Notes: a model not told the origin generated them from the letters alone. Numbered from the stretch's first letter, positions 10,741 through 24,231 are shown. The stretch is 64,000 nt of DNA from Prostheceraeus crozeri (GCA_907163375.1 CAJQUW010000503.1:186001-250000); one strand, 5' to 3'. Translations and numbers: made by a program.

Positions 10741-10895
10741 AGAGGGGGGGATGTCAGCGAACCTGACGGACGCACGTGGCCGGCACACCACGACACTCTG
10801 CCGTTCCAGAGGGGGGGGGAGGACGTCAGACTCAAAGCACCACGGCGGCCGACCACGACACTCTGCCGTTCCAGAGGGGGGGGACGTCAGCGATG
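10741..10895. repeat. G-tract / CpG-rich short repeats
   Basis: Three further junctions of the form CCAGAGGGGGGG followed by GTCAG (about 10742, 10808 and 10874) with the shared word GACACTCTGCCGTTCCAGAG spaced about 75 bp apart. They look like shortened relatives of the satellite junctions just upstream. High G+C and CpG compared with everything around. Confidence 0.7.
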
Positions 10896-10899
10896 GCGG

Positions 10900-12420
10900 C
10901 CATCTTGAGCTATCCAGAAGTGGAGTTTTACTTACTACTATGATATATTCGTCTAATTTCTATGATATTTTAGTATTTTGTGAATAATGTGCATTGTAAC
11001 TCACCACTGCATGTCCAAAGTTCGTAATTGCTTGGTTCCGGTGACAGACGGTTCTTCTCCTTTTTTACTTGCTTTCCTGAGAGCGAGGCACTGCAAAAGC
11101 AAAACGAATCAGACGATGGTCGAAATTAGCTTATAGATGTAATATTCCAAATGTGAATGAGTACACGGAACACGCTGAAGATTCTTATCAGTAATGAAAT
11201 TCAATTCAAATTCGAAGAGAAATCCTTAACAGTTCACACACACTTCTCAAAAAATAAAGGAATGAATGAAAAGTGTTTTCATAGTGCATTCTTTCACATG
11301 TTGTTAAAAAATTATAACAAAGTCCATTATATCAGTCAATCTTCAAATGCTTATTGGAATTTGACCGGAGAGCTCAATGTATGATGCCAGCCAAATGGGA
11401 TGTCATGTCTCGTTAATGCATTTCAAACTAGGTGCTGCACTTGTAATGTGGTGACGTGTTGATACTTGATGATGACACCAGATATCTTGCCTTATCTCAT
11501 CAGACATGTTTCTGGAATCATATATATTCTTTATTAATAGTGCTATCTGCGCATGCTCTAAGTTGAGTAAAATAAAACGAAAAGGATGAAGGACTAGTAG
11601 AAATTCCAGATATGCTTATTTATCGCAGCATAAGGTTCCCTCTAGACCCCTTCGCCGCCGGCTAACGACGCCGTCGGTCACTTCTTCGGCGTCGCGCCGG
11701 CGGAGACATTTTTCGTTTTATTTTATGGATTAACTGTCTCCACTGCATTTCTTACTGGAACTTAGGAACATATCGTTTGTTCCCGGGGAAAATTCCGAAT
11801 AAACTTTCTAGTTGGGTGTAAACAAGAGAGCAGCTCTACATTCTGACAGGAACAAAGTTGTCAGTGAATAAGCTTGTATGGGTATCGATCAGTCACGCTA
11901 TAACATTTTCACTTTGCTAGAATTCAAGTGTAAGATGTACATGTATATCACGTGTACTGTAGAGTAATGAAGCCGTGATGTCATACAAATAATTCATCGG
12001 TTACTCAGCTTTATAAAAGGGCGTCGCGTTTCTGGTAACTACACAAAAATCACAATTGTTGTTTGATTAAGAACCTAGTTGATAAAAAGCAACTTCCGTG
12101 AATTGTGCCGACTGGATAGGCTATGTGCATCACAACATTTTCAGATGGTGAATATTCATCGAATTCTTGAGTACTAATTTTAATCAGCTATGAGATTTAG
12201 ACTATCCGTTTTTTTCGATTAAGTGAAGGAGAGCGAAGAATAGGCCTATACTTAGATACTAAGGAGAGATCCAATTCTATTCTCATGAACTCAACAGATG
12301 TACGCCGATAAACGCCGCCGATTAAAATTTATCAGCGCACCGAAAACACCGCCGCCGATGAAAATTATATCGGCGCAGGAGTCTAGTCTCTTCAGGCATA
12401 TTTGTATAACGAGGATCTCC
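10900..12420. other. Non-coding stretch, no gene seen
   Basis: A/T-rich with short chance frames only. Notable sites: a GC-rich hairpin at 11656-11702 with about 15-bp arms (CGCCGGC...GACGCCG against CGGCGTCG...CGCCGGCG), and two tandem CGCCGCCGAT-containing segments at about 12310-12380. Confidence 0.5.
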
Positions 12421-12649
12421 TACGATCCATGATAGTATTCGAGCATCTCCTTCCCGATTTGAGGTATGCTCAATTGTTCTTAGGGACAAAGTCCTTTGAG
12501 TAGCCTTGGGGAACAGTCCCTCGAGACGTTGCCTATTGGATTCCTTAGTATCTTGGAAGCCTTGCGTTCCCGTCTGAAAATGTTGTCATATCATGATGCT
12601 GTGTACTAATGAATGACGTAATGAAAAGGGCAATGTACTCCATCCAGGT

Positions 12650-13018
12650 GTGTTGGAATCTGCTGGGCTGTTAATTGAACAAAGCATGATTGCTTCAGCT
12701 TTTCCCCGTAGGAAATGGATAAGCCGATTGCTCGGGATGTCACCTGTGCACATCCCTTTGAGAAATCGTGGGCTTCCGCGACCTGGGGTGGATAATCTGT
12801 GGCGACTGCAGTTGAACAGAGAAAACTCGCCAATATACAGAGACCTCAGCATCGACTTTTTCTTGCAGCCTCTTTCTGTCGCTACCTATAGAGGCTGCGG
12901 AGAACTTTCATTTCTAAGAAAGTTGGGATCTCGAGTTGCCACCAAGACTGGTGAAAAGAACCCATGGCTATATTTACGTCAACTGTGCCTGTCTCTTGGA
13001 GCTCCTCCAGCACCTTGA
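12650..13018 (+). CDS. Unrecognised frame, 122 aa, possibly a transposon remnant
   Basis: A 122-residue plus-strand frame with ordinary amino-acid composition, higher G+C than its surroundings (about 12420-13016) and no recognised domain. The compositional island suggests a decayed inserted element or exon rather than random sequence. No splice or polyadenylation context convinces me. Confidence 0.2.
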   Translation: MLESAGLLIEQSMIASAFPRRKWISRLLGMSPVHIPLRNRGLPRPGVDNLWRLQLNRENSPIYRDLSIDFFLQPLSVATYRGCGELSFLRKLGSRVATKTGEKNPWLYLRQLCLSLGAPPAP

Positions 13019-16000
13019 GCAACTCTCTATTCTGATAGATTTTGACTTTCTAAGCTTTCGTATTCACCTTTGTAATGTTATTCATTTATGCGCAATGTTA
13101 TGATAACATAATAATAATAATAGTAGTAATTGATTGAACGGTTTGAAATACCAATACAGTCACATGCGAATGCGGCATAAAAGACACAGAAAAATTGTAT
13201 CTTTGGAGTTCTGGAATGCTGCAGATAGTGTGTGCACTGTCAGTAATCCCATTTTGATCCACACAGACACTGATTGTTCACTTATCAATTTAACCGGCAG
13301 TCACAAGAATTATGGCAGCACTTCGACCACCAAATATGTCTGACACAAGACCAATTTATAATTCACCTGAAGAGCTCAAGCTCATTAACATAAGTACTAA
13401 ACCGTCTAGAAGCAATTTACTTTAATATACTTTTACAAATTGACTTTGGAAAGCTAGTAACTATCTCATGCATGTTAAATTGTTCATACTAAATATGTGG
13501 ATCTAACTACTCTAGGACATTATCACTATCTGTGTCCATAGCATGAACTAAGTCTGTCATTTTTACTGAGTAAGCAGGTTTGTCAGCCGATATTTCACCG
13601 GTTATTTTTCTATGAAAGTCGTTTATATATCTACATTTCCAAATTAGATAGCCTTAATTGCATCTTAATATACATGCCATCGCGTCCTACCACTCCTAAA
13701 AAGTAATAAATTTTGGATGCGTAAATGAAAGGCAAAATTGAAGCAATCAACTTTATAAAACTGCAAGAAGAACAATTTGTCTTATGCGAACATCTTGCTT
13801 GTTTTTTCAAATTTCATTTTGCGCATCCATTATTCATATCAACTGTTTTGAAACATTATTCAGTTTCATGTAGACCACATGTACATGTAAATCGAATTCA
13901 GATAAGACAAAGTATAATTTACAATTTTTGCTTGTAGTTTTACTCAAAAAATTAATTGTGTTATTGTTGCATGATATAAAACAGATCTTACAGCAGAGTA
14001 TAACAGCTTCTAAAACTTCCATGCAAACACACATGCATTGCACACATACATCATTAATTCTCTCCTTAGTAGGCCTATTTTGGTATTTTTGTTTTTGTGT
14101 GTATGCTCAACAGTTCATGTCGTCATGAAATAAGTCACCAAGTGGCATGCTATGAAACACTTATCGCACAATCCAACACTGCATTTGTTTCATTTTGTTC
14201 GTGAAAACCTTGAGCAAAGGCGCAGCAGCTGCTTAGGTGTGACTATCCAATGGTTTATAGGCCCACCATCGTTGCGCATTTCCACTGATAAATTCTGCCG
14301 TCCGGCCTCTCCTATGCAATTATTCTTTATCTTTTTTAGAGTCTATAATCGTCTTCCTTATCTAGACCATGATAGTTAAATTCAGTGGGCGCCATATGTT
14401 GCTATTCTGAAATAAAAGAGAATTATTGAAAAAAGCTTTTGCACGCATCGTGTAATTCTCAAAATCATGCTTACCCTACATCACAAGAGACAAAAGCAAT
14501 CAAATGTTGTGTCTTCAAAAATTAACATGCTGGTTTACACTATACGAGTAGAAAGCTAGGCTATAGTGGTAGCAACTGTGACTTGAACAAATAGTGGTGC
14601 AAGTGTGGTCAGTGTGTCCATCGTTTTCAAACCATGGGTAGGCCTACTGAAGTCGATCTTGATCTCGTTAGCTTCCTGCAATACCTTGCCCAAGATTTGC
14701 ATAATGCAAGATAATAGGAGAGCCAAACAAGCTGATAGCTCACAATTTTGCTGTTACACAAGCGTCACTACAGGGCATTCAATACACATGTTCATATTTG
14801 TAGGTACATGTGTACACTATATTAGGCCTACTTGATATATCATCGTCAAGGCCGCCTTCGTCCTCTTTAACATCGTCTCTGCACTTTTTCTACTATCTCA
14901 TAATGGGGCTATCACAATATCATCATCTCCATTGTTAATTAGATCATACACCGCATGAATCGCTGAGGGTTTTTATCTGAGAGCGATACTTATTCTGACA
15001 TTCACAGTAGCGGATTACGCGATGGCATATATACTCGTATATTCCAATACATATTGCTGCATTGCCATTGAACTAAATCGAATTTAAATATCAGACTGGT
15101 GCACAGGGTTAGAAAATACACCAAATAAAACATACATGGACACGAAAAGATTATGAAAGCTCAAAACTGAATATTTTGCTCAACTTAAAAAAAACGAAGA
15201 ACTTCTTCGCGCCATTTTGAAAAACAATTTGAATTTCCCGCCAAATGAACGAAATTGAAAAAGTGATTTCACATCAAAAATCTTGAACATCGTTCTAAGT
15301 TATGTTTTGTCAAAAAGAAATGATCCGAAAAGCGAGTTTTCGTGGTTAAAATGAAGCATAAATGGAGGAGTCAAGTTACCTGGCATATAGTATATAACTG
15401 CTACCGCGTTTAATGGGTTAATATTATGTTGTCGGTATATCATATTCTTACTTGCGCTTGCTTCTGTCTATGACACATACTATACTGTCATGTGTATACA
15501 CATGTACATAATGATATCGAAGATATTTTTGAATAGTAGTGACAGAAATTGAATATCTGCATCTTCCTTTGCAGCATCGGACTCATTAAAGAAACATTCA
15601 AATATACAGTACATTCCGGTAAAAGGTTCTATTTTATTGACAGTCATTCTTTTTTCAAAGAATTAATACATATTTGGTGGGAGTTCACTCCATCGACACT
15701 ATATTGGTTCATTTCACCGACAGGTCTTTTCATAGACAGATAGATAATATTCACTCAACAGTATCATGCATCTAAGGACAACAAAGACATAAATTAACTC
15801 AATAATTCATAGATATCAAGCTATGATCTCTTTGAGCTTTATCAGGGACTCCAATGTCTTCTAACTCTGGACATATACATTGATGAAACGATCTGTCGAT
15901 GAAATAACTCAAATCCATGATATACTCGCATGTATCATACATTTATCAATTTAGATACTATGTGTACATGTATACATTGATAAAGAAGAAGGCCTAATAT

Positions 16001-16855
16001 GTAATATTGCTATCTAATAATATTATATGGCTACTGAAAAATATTAGTAATTTTGTTCAATTATTATTGATAATTGCAATTAAATTTGAGTAACCACTAA
16101 AGTGCAATCAATTATCATCCCTGATTATATGTTCACATTTTTATGTTCATTTATATAGACAATATTGACATGTATTGCAGCTTCAAATATACGGTCTCTG
16201 ACGATTGCGTTTGATTATAGGAAGTTATTCAGTTGAAATAAATTAACGATTCAGAAAAAATTACTGAGCATGTGAACCTTTTACCATTGATCACAAGATA
16301 GGATCTATACAAATCACTTTTAGAAATATTTTTCGGATCACATCAAAGTACATTCAGCCCTAAAAATGTCACATGTTGGACTTAGGCCCAACCGCTATAG
16401 TACTTAAAATTCTAGCCTTGTCTAACACCGTGAACTTTGGTTGACCTCTCTTTGTGTCCGCATTTGCTTTCTACCGTCAGCTGACTGATACGACGTCAAT
16501 ACCGGCGTTTCCCTAATTGGCAAAGTAGACTTTCAGATTCATAGTTGAATCGTGTATGAATAAGTTTTGCTTTTGGAGAGTGTGTCTATCTGCATAGAAA
16601 AGGCTGAATAATTCAGAATTTCGTAACAATAATGAGTCAGTGTGTATATTTGTTTACAATGCAGCTTTTGTAATACACTTACCTCTGTTAAACCTTGTCA
16701 GGACAATTAGAAAATGCCAAATCACATGCACATCACGTCGACTGCAGCATTAAAGCTGTGATTGAACACCCTTGACTTCATAATACTTCGCATCAAGTAA
16801 CCAATTGGTTGACACTACAATTCGCCAAACTCAAATTTCTCAGTAATCCGTCGCT
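13019..16855. other. Region upstream of the APMAP gene, no gene seen
   Basis: A/T-rich, with simple stretches (an ATAATAATAATAG run near 13108) and only short chance frames. It must contain the promoter and any 5' untranslated region of the host gene starting at 16856, but no clear TATA box or initiator stands out. Confidence 0.4.
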
Positions 16856-17437
16856 ATGTTGCCCTTCCCTATCTATATCGTGTTAATAGCTGTAGCTGTC
16901 ATCTACCTTATTCGGATTTCTCCAATTGATCCCAACATCCATGTGTTTCAAGAACCACCACCACGTCTCGAAGGTGTGATGTCGCCAAATCACATTCTAA
17001 CGAATGCTCGACGTTTACATGGAAATCTTATTCGTGGACCTGAATCGTTCACGATGGATGGACTTGGGAATGTATACACTGGGACAGCTGATGGCTACGT
17101 TTGGCGTATACATCCAAATAACTCGGTGGAGAGGTTGCTGCGTACTGGCACTGATAGTGATTTGTGTGGAAAATCTCTCGATCTCGAGATCGTTTGCGGA
17201 CGTCCTAAGGGCATGAAAGTTAATCGTGAGGGAACAACATTGTGGCTTGTTGACTCCTACCTTGGACTAATGAAGATGAATCTGAAGACTCTTCAATTGA
17301 CGACAGTAATTCCGAGAGATAAAGGTGTGGATGGAATTCCCTTTCGGTTCTTGAATAGTCTTGATATTGACAAGAATGGAGTTGTGTACTTCTCTTCGTC
17401 ATCCACTAAATGGGATAGAAAGGATTATCGCTATGAA
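16856..17437 (+). CDS. APMAP: APMAP-like protein, coding exon 1 (residues 1-194)
   Basis: Homologue of adipocyte plasma membrane-associated protein, a type II membrane glycoprotein with a six-bladed beta-propeller of the strictosidine synthase/paraoxonase fold; the vertebrate protein has arylesterase activity. Residues about 4-20 (FPIYIVLIAVAVIYLI) form the signal anchor. Family landmarks follow: SPIDP, F-EPP, RGPES, YTGTADGYV, VCGRPKGM, VDSYLGL and the end FSSSSTKWDRKDY. The ATG at 16856 gives the anchor directly, so I chose it. The exon ends after a whole codon at 17437, followed by the donor GTAAGT. Spliced to 58970-59563 it gives 391 residues, near the 416 of human APMAP. Confidence 0.93.
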
Positions 17438-18138
17438 GTAAGTTCATGTTTGCGTGATCATTTATAATGAGATAAATGGCAATAAGGCTAGCGTCCTAAA
17501 AATTATTTTAATTGTCATTACAGACGTGTTTACTTATTGACTAAATTTTAGAATTCAAAGATCAGTGTCTAGGAGGTGCATATTAGGAAAAATGCTACTT
17601 AGAATACAAATTATGTGAGTTTTCTGTCACAAAATGCTGGTACAAACTTCTGTTACAATATGCCTGTTACAATGTAGATATGCCTGTTACAATGTAGACT
17701 GCACTTGTATTAGCAGACGATGTTGAGGGAAAGATAATTCTGAGTGAATGAAAGGAAATGAAAGAAGTTAAACATTTCACCACATTCAACATTATTAACC
17801 ACAAAGTAATATCTTAAGCTGAATATTTGGAAATGTGACACAGTAGCATGGATCAGATGAAGTACCGGTACCTTAAGTGGTATTTTTGAATAACCTTGTT
17901 GTACATCATGACAGGAGCATGAAACTATACATAAAGAAGAGGAGACAAAGCTATCAATCCCTCTGTCACTCTCACATGTTATAAGTTTCTTTATTTAAAT
18001 TATTTTAAGAGACACATGCACAACAAGGAATAACAGGGTACACAAGAATACAAATACTCATCACAAGCGAAGTGAGCAGACAAAAAGTTGACTAAAATGA
18101 GATAAGTTTAACAGAAATTGAATGAAATTTGTATGACA

Positions 18139-18484
18139 ATCAAGCGACTTGATAAATGAGGTAGTAGGCCTACCTAAGCATGCTTTCATGGCAGTTACCA
18201 ATCGTCAGAGGTAACTTCCAGAGGACTGTATTTTGGTTCGGGACGCTGTGCATGAATGTCACGATGCATATTTGAAATGTAGGCAGAATGCCAACAGAGT
18301 GATAGCATAGAGTAAAAAGCATGCAAATTTTAATCTCAAAGACTGCTCAGATGCAAAATGAAGTAGGCCTGTTATAATGACAGCTAAAGATGCTAGTTAA
18401 ATCGTGCCTGGATAACTACCTCTGACGATTCGCAGCGACCATAAAATCGCCCTTAGACTATTCCTCATTTATCAAGTCGATTGT
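18139..18484. mobile_element. MITE with about 80-bp inverted ends
   Basis: The left end (CGACTTGATAAATGAGG at 18145) is matched by its reverse complement at 18463-18479. An inner pair AATCGTCAGAGGTA / TACCTCTGACGATT lies at 18200-18213 and 18417-18430. No coding capacity. Total length about 345 bp. I could not fix a target duplication. Confidence 0.6.
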
Positions 18485-19182
18485 TTGCATTCAAACTCTT
18501 TTCAGTAAAATACCAGACCAACACAGCAAATTGTAGGCATAAAGTACATCCTCTTGTCAACACTAAAGTTAACCGTGAGCAAGGTATACCTTACAATAAG
18601 CAACAAAGATGCTATCGTCTGTAAAGGTATTGATATGGACAGCCAACGAAAATTAAACCGAAGGGTGGTTCAGCCTACGTTGATTTAAGACAATAATTTC
18701 TTCATGATAAAATGAATATTGTATATGTATGTATCGGTCTATTGCCTATAGCTATTTGAAATGAAATCATCAAGCCTTCCCATGTCCGAAATTGTCGAGA
18801 AGAACATATGAATTTCACGAGAAGAACATACGAATTGCTTGATCAAGATGTGCGCTTAACAACAGTGCGTAATCTAGAATCTAGCGGCGCAGTTTGTTTA
18901 ATTTCTCGATATGCATCAGTAATCGCATGAGGAATTCATCAGACATATTATGTCAGATCGCAGACAGCAACTTTGTGATCTATACAGAGCCAAATTCAGT
19001 CTGAATCAAATGTAACTTACCAACCTTGGAAAGTTGAAAAGAATATATAAAAGTACGTGACATTGACAGGGCTTAGGCATGCTTGTTAGTACTTAGTCTG
19101 AAAATTGTAAAATAGTATGTGTTTTTGCTATAGAGCGAAGTAACATTATCTTATATCACACTAATCTTATCATTGTTTATTA

Positions 19183-19190
19183 GATAACAT
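19183..19190. repeat. Target-site duplication GATAACAT, left
   Basis: Identical to 24387-24394 across the hAT-like element. Confidence 0.85.
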
Positions 19191-19546
19191 TAGAGATGTA
19201 CCTAAGCCGAGCCGTGGCTCAGCTTGAAATCATCTTCCCTTGGCTCGGCTTGGCTCCACTTATTCGAGCCCGTCGGAGCCGCGGCCCTTCGCTTGGCTTA
19301 AAATATATCGTTGTAAGGTGTAAGATAGGTGCTAGATAGATTTTTATTTAATTTTTTGTGGTAGGCTAACTAAATTTGGTAATATTTAATAAGTAGGCCT
19401 ACTTAAAGTCCTAACTATTAGGATAATGATTTATAGATTTAAAAACCTACTTCAGAGCTAGATAGAGTCAAGGCATACAAAAATATAGTTTAGAAAATAT
19501 CGAATTCGATATATTTAGATGAACTTTTGATCATACACGATATTTA

Positions 19547-20974
19547 TCACAGGCAAGCAAAGAGAGTTTCTGACTCGATATAATTTATTGGTCGAAAGTA
19601 GAAAGTTATAAATTTACACGTCGCACAGCGTGACGGGCCTTCGGCGTCCAGCGCCTTCTTACGGTCGATAGTCAAATGGCGGTCAGCATACCTGGTGTGA
19701 AGATTTATAAAGAAGTGAATGGTATTAAGGAGAATTGTGTTGCTTGTTGAATGTGAGGTGATCAAAGTGAGAAGGCAGACTGTAGCAAGGTAATTCATGT
19801 CTTCTATTGATTGTTGGCTTCAAGTGTGTAATAGCTTTTGCTTCAGTGAATGTTGTGTCTCGAGTGCTCGTCAGCTTAGCAATGAAATCGACCTAAAAAT
19901 CCTCGATGCTACCTAGATCATTATGTTTGCTTTTAATATGCTCATAGAGAGCGCTGGATGCAGACTTATTAATTATTGCACGTCTGTGTTCTGCGTGCCG
20001 AGTGGAGAATTTTCTTACAGTCTTTCCAATGTAGCATTCTGCACATTTATTACATGTGTACCTATATATTACCTATCTATCACTACATTTATACTTAGGT
20101 AAACATTGACAGACTTGACAGCTACAAGTATTAGAGAAATTTTTATTTTTGCTTATTTGGTTCACAGTCTGTCTACCGTATTCATTAATAACTGTAATGG
20201 GTAAGTTAAACTTCCTAACAGCTTTATTAATTTTTCTATTACATTTATCACTGATAAATGGAACTTTAAAATAGCAATTATTTTGGTTTTTAATTTTATT
20301 TCTACCTTTATGCTTGTTCCTTTTCTTAGGAAAATTCTTGTTAGTATAGTCAAAATGTCATTAAATTCGCTAATTTTTTCTTTTTGCATAACTTCATTGC
20401 TACACCTATTACTTATGTCTTTTAAGCGGTTATTAATGAAACTACCTTTAACATGATTGGGCACAAAAGAGTCCTTTCTTAGGGTTATTTCGGAATAGCC
20501 TGGTTTGTGGTACCACGCGTATTGAACTTCATTGTCAATTATTTTTACTTTCATATCTAAAAACGGTAACCATTCCATCGGCTTATGAGCTTCTATTGTA
20601 AATTTTATGTTTGAGTTTATTGAGTTAAAGACATCTCTTATATGGGACAGTAAGTCATTATTATACTCTATCGGACCAAGGATGATATCATCGATGTATC
20701 TCATATAGAAGGACGGAGAAAAGCTTAATTTTTCAATGGCTAATTGTTCTATGTGACTCATGAAAATCACTGCAAATGCTGGGGCAAAATGTGCGCCCAT
20801 GGGTACTCCTTTTATTTGTTTGTAAACCTCGGTTTTGTACCGTATCTCGTAATTATAACATACAAACGTTATCAACTTTTCTATTTGTTTTATGCTAAGA
20901 CCAAAAGTGTCAATTAGATGTCAGTGCTTTTCTAAACTTTTTATGTTATATTCTATACCCAACTGTACTGGGAT
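19547..20974 (-). repeat. Inverted arm 1 of Penelope-like element
   Basis: Reverse complement of 21971-23395 over about 1,425 bp with few differences. The 237-residue frames read from the two arms (20162-20875 minus, 22070-22783 plus) differ by one residue. It includes the reverse transcriptase fingers/palm end and the GIY-YIG part. Confidence 0.95.
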
Positions 20975-23070
20975 CTTTCCTGTAACTTTTGACGTGTATA
21001 AATGGCAGTCGCATTCTCGTTTTCCCTCTAAAATCAACACCACTCAAAACACTTACACACAATCGACTTACATTGGACATAAGTTTAGCAATGAAACCGA
21101 CCTGGAAGTTCGCGATGCCGTTAAGAGCTTACCAAATAAAGGTCCTAAGTATAGACTACCGCAAATTATTAATGATGAGTACTGGAAAAAGTCTCTTTAA
21201 ATTTTGATAGTTTAGCATACAATTTACGCTGGATGTCTAAGTTTGATAGAGAAACCGACAACTCGTTATCGGATAGTTATCGGATAATAGTTCCTTTTGA
21301 TAAAAACTCTTGTTACTTGCCACCTAAGATGGATATTGATATGGAAAGTAGGCTAAACTGTTTTGGCAAAGAAGTCCAAACTATTTTACAGGAAGAATCG
21401 AACTCCCTGAGAAAGTCGAAGCCATATAAGGATATTCTTAATCAATGCCGTGAAACTAAGGATTTTCTAAATGATAATAATCTTCAATGCGTCAGATCTG
21501 ATAACACTAACCGCCTAGTAATTTGTGAATCGGATAAATATGACTCTAGAAATGAAATGATTCTTAAAGACACAAAAACATATCAGTTGATAAATAAAAG
21601 CAAGTCTGACTCTATAGAGAAGCAAGCAAATAATCTCATTATGTCAATTGTTCCAAGCACGAAACTGAATCCGCAATTAGAAAAATTACTAAGTACTGCA
21701 ACAAAACCAGCACATTTCTTTTCTTTTGTCAAAGACCATAAGGCCAACCTAGACAATCAGTTTCCTGTTCGGCCTATAGCCTCCGTGAAGAACACACCAG
21801 TCGAAAAAATTGATTGGATTATATCTAACGTCTTGAAAAATGTACTTAGGCATATTCCCTCACATCTAAGTAATACAGAACAATTAATCGATTTATTAAA
21901 TAGCGCTAGTATTCCTAATGAAAAGGACTTAATCTTCATTTCGCTAGATGTAGAACAGTTGTATCCTAGCATCCCAGTACAGTTGGGTATAGAATATAAC
22001 ATAAAAAGTTTAGAAAAGCACTGACATCTAATTGACACTTTTGGTCTTAGCATAAAACAAATAGAAAAGTTGATAACGTTTGTATGTTATAATTACGAGA
22101 TACGGTACAAAACCGAGGTTTACAAACAAATAAAAGGAGTACCCATGGGCGCACATTTTGCCCCAGCATTTGCAGTGATTTTCATGAGTCACATAGAACA
22201 ATTAGCCATTGAAAAATTAAGCTTTTCTCCGTCCTTCTATATGAGATACATCGATGATATCATCCTTGGTCCGATAGAGTATAATAATGACTTACTGTCC
22301 CATATAAGAGATGTCTTTAACTCAATAAACTCAAACATAAAATTTACAATAGAAGCTCATAAGCCGATGGAATGGTTACCGTTTTTAGATATGAAAGTAA
22401 AAATAATTGACAATGAAGTTCAATACGCGTGGTACCACAAACCAGGCCATTCCGAAATAACCCTAAGAAAGGACTCTTTTGTGCCCAATCATGTTAAAGG
22501 TAGTTTCATTAATAACCGTTTAAAAGACATAAGTAATAGGTGTAGCAATGAAGTTATGCAAAAAGAAAAAATTAGCGAATTTAATGACATTTTGACTATA
22601 CTAACAAGAATTTTCCTAAGAAAAGGAACAAGCATAAAGGTAGAAATAAAATTAAAAACCAAAATAATTGCTATTTTAAAGTTCCATTTATCAGTGATAA
22701 ATGTAATAGAAAAATTAATAAAGCTGTTAGGAAGTTTAACTTACCCACTACAGTTATTAATGAATACGGTAGACAGACTGTGAACCAAATAAGCAAAAAT
22801 AAAAATTTCTCTAATACTTGTAGCTGTCAAGTCTGTCAATGTTTACCTAAGTATAAATGTAGTGATAGATAGGTAATATATAGGTACACATGTAATAAAT
22901 GTGCAGAATGCTACATTGGAAAGACTGTAAGAAAATTCTCCACTCGGCACGCAGAACACAGACGTGCAATAATTAATAAGTCTGCATCCAGCGCTCTCTA
23001 TGAGCATATTAAAAGCAAACATAATGATCTAGGTAGCATCGAGGATTTTTAGGTCGATTTCATTGCTAAG
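20975..23070 (+). pseudogene. Penelope-like reverse transcriptase / GIY-YIG endonuclease, fossil
   Basis: Parts in order: an N-terminal region with TYIGHKFSNETDLEV and LPNKGPKY; a fingers region with FFSFVKDHKAN and RPIASVKNTP; LDVEQLYPSIP; KGVPMGAHFAPAFA; the catalytic YMRYIDDIILG (YxDD box, about 22240); WLPFLDMKV; YKCN-like cysteines; and the GIY-YIG signature CAECYIGKTVRKFSTRHAEHR-type segment (about 22900-22970) with ALYEHIKSKH downstream. This order is the standard Penelope layout: reverse transcriptase then endonuclease, used for target-primed insertion. Several interruptions; not functional as it stands. The telomerase-like reverse transcriptase class is shown by sequence; the lineage within it is not resolved. 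Confidence 0.85.
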
Positions 23071-23395
23071 CTGACGAGCACTCGAGACACAACATTCACT
23101 GAAGCAAAAGCTATTACACACTTGAAGCCAACAATCAATAGAAGACATGAATTACCTTGCTACAGTCTGCCTTCTCACTTTGATCACCTCACATTCAACA
23201 AGCAACACAATTCTTAATACCATTCACTTCTTTATAAATCTTCACACCAGGTATGCTGACCGCCATTTGACTATCGACCGTAAGAAGGCGCTGGACGCCG
23301 AAGGCCCGTCACGCTGTGCGACGTGTAAATTTATAACTTTCTACTTTCGACCAATAAATTATATCGAGTCAGAAACTCTCTTTACAAGCCTGTGA
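21971..23395 (+). repeat. Inverted arm 2 of Penelope-like element
   Basis: Partner of arm 1. It continues 36 bp further (to 23431) into a tail not present in arm 1, consistent with arm 1 being a separately primed or rearranged product of the same template. Confidence 0.95.
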
Positions 23396-24111
23396 AATGC
23401 ATCGCCTGACTCGCAAACTGGTCAACTATGTCACGATATTTATGGCTAGGCCTATTTATGGGTAAATAGGGGTTTACCCTATTTATGGGTAAAACGAGGT
23501 TTATAGCTTTGTACCGGAATGCGTTTTTCCAAAGTCTGGTTTTTCTTCATTTTAACTGATTTTGCAGCCTACCAAATGAATGAATTTGTAAGTCAAAAAT
23601 GATTGAAAACTATTTAATGAATTTTAAAAAAATTACATCGAATTATTTCCCAAATTTTTGTGATTTGAATTACATTATGAAAGCATAAATTTATCAAAAA
23701 ATTAAAATTCATTCATTTAGGAGACTTAAGGCAGACTTTAAGACCTTTGCCTAAACTCATGGACAGTTTTGATATTCTTATGCTGAGATGGATGGACCAG
23801 AGGCTCTTTATTATTCGTCAAGGACCATCATCCTTAGATGGTAGCTTGCGCTGCGATAAATGTCTTTCTCAAAATTTCATGATAAAACTGATGCTTAATT
23901 AAATTAGCCAGATGCATCAGATCGTTGGAGAAAATGAAAAGTAGAAAACTGCGTAGGAAATTTGTAAGAATAAGAGACAAGGAAACCATAGCCATGTATA
24001 AATATTGCATCAATACAACCAGGAATCTTCATAATGACAAGATAATCATTGTAATGTTGCCATATTACTCGTCAAGTGAAGAATTTCCTTTACAATCTAT
24101 AATTGGTGATG

Positions 24112-24231
24112 CAACTGTAATTGTATCCAGTAAATGTTCTACAATCAGCACTTGTTAACAAACTATGTGTACAACTGTTATTACATCCAGTAAATGTTCT
24201 ACAATCAGCACTTGTTAACAGACTACACGTA
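24112..24231. repeat. 60-bp tandem duplication
   Basis: CCAGTAAATGTTCTAC occurs at 24127 and again at 24187 in a 60-bp unit repeated twice, inside the right portion of the hAT-like element. Confidence 0.85.

Larger units (their letters stand above)
19548..23431 (+). mobile_element. Penelope-like retroelement with inverted truncated copy at its head
   Basis: A plus-strand copy with reverse transcriptase and GIY-YIG endonuclease parts (about 20975-23431) is preceded by an inverted, 5'-truncated copy of its own 3' part (19547-20974). Such head arrangements are typical of Penelope-like elements. The 12-bp word CACGATATTTAT flanks the insertion (19536-19547 and 23432-23443), marking one insertion event into the hAT-like element. 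Frames are interrupted a few times, so this copy is a fossil, although the arms are nearly identical and the event is recent. Confidence 0.88.

Noticed and set aside
10611-10987. Arg/Gly/Ser-rich frames of 81 and 78 aa
   Set aside because: They arise from the G-tract and CpG-rich repeats and have no recognisable protein character.
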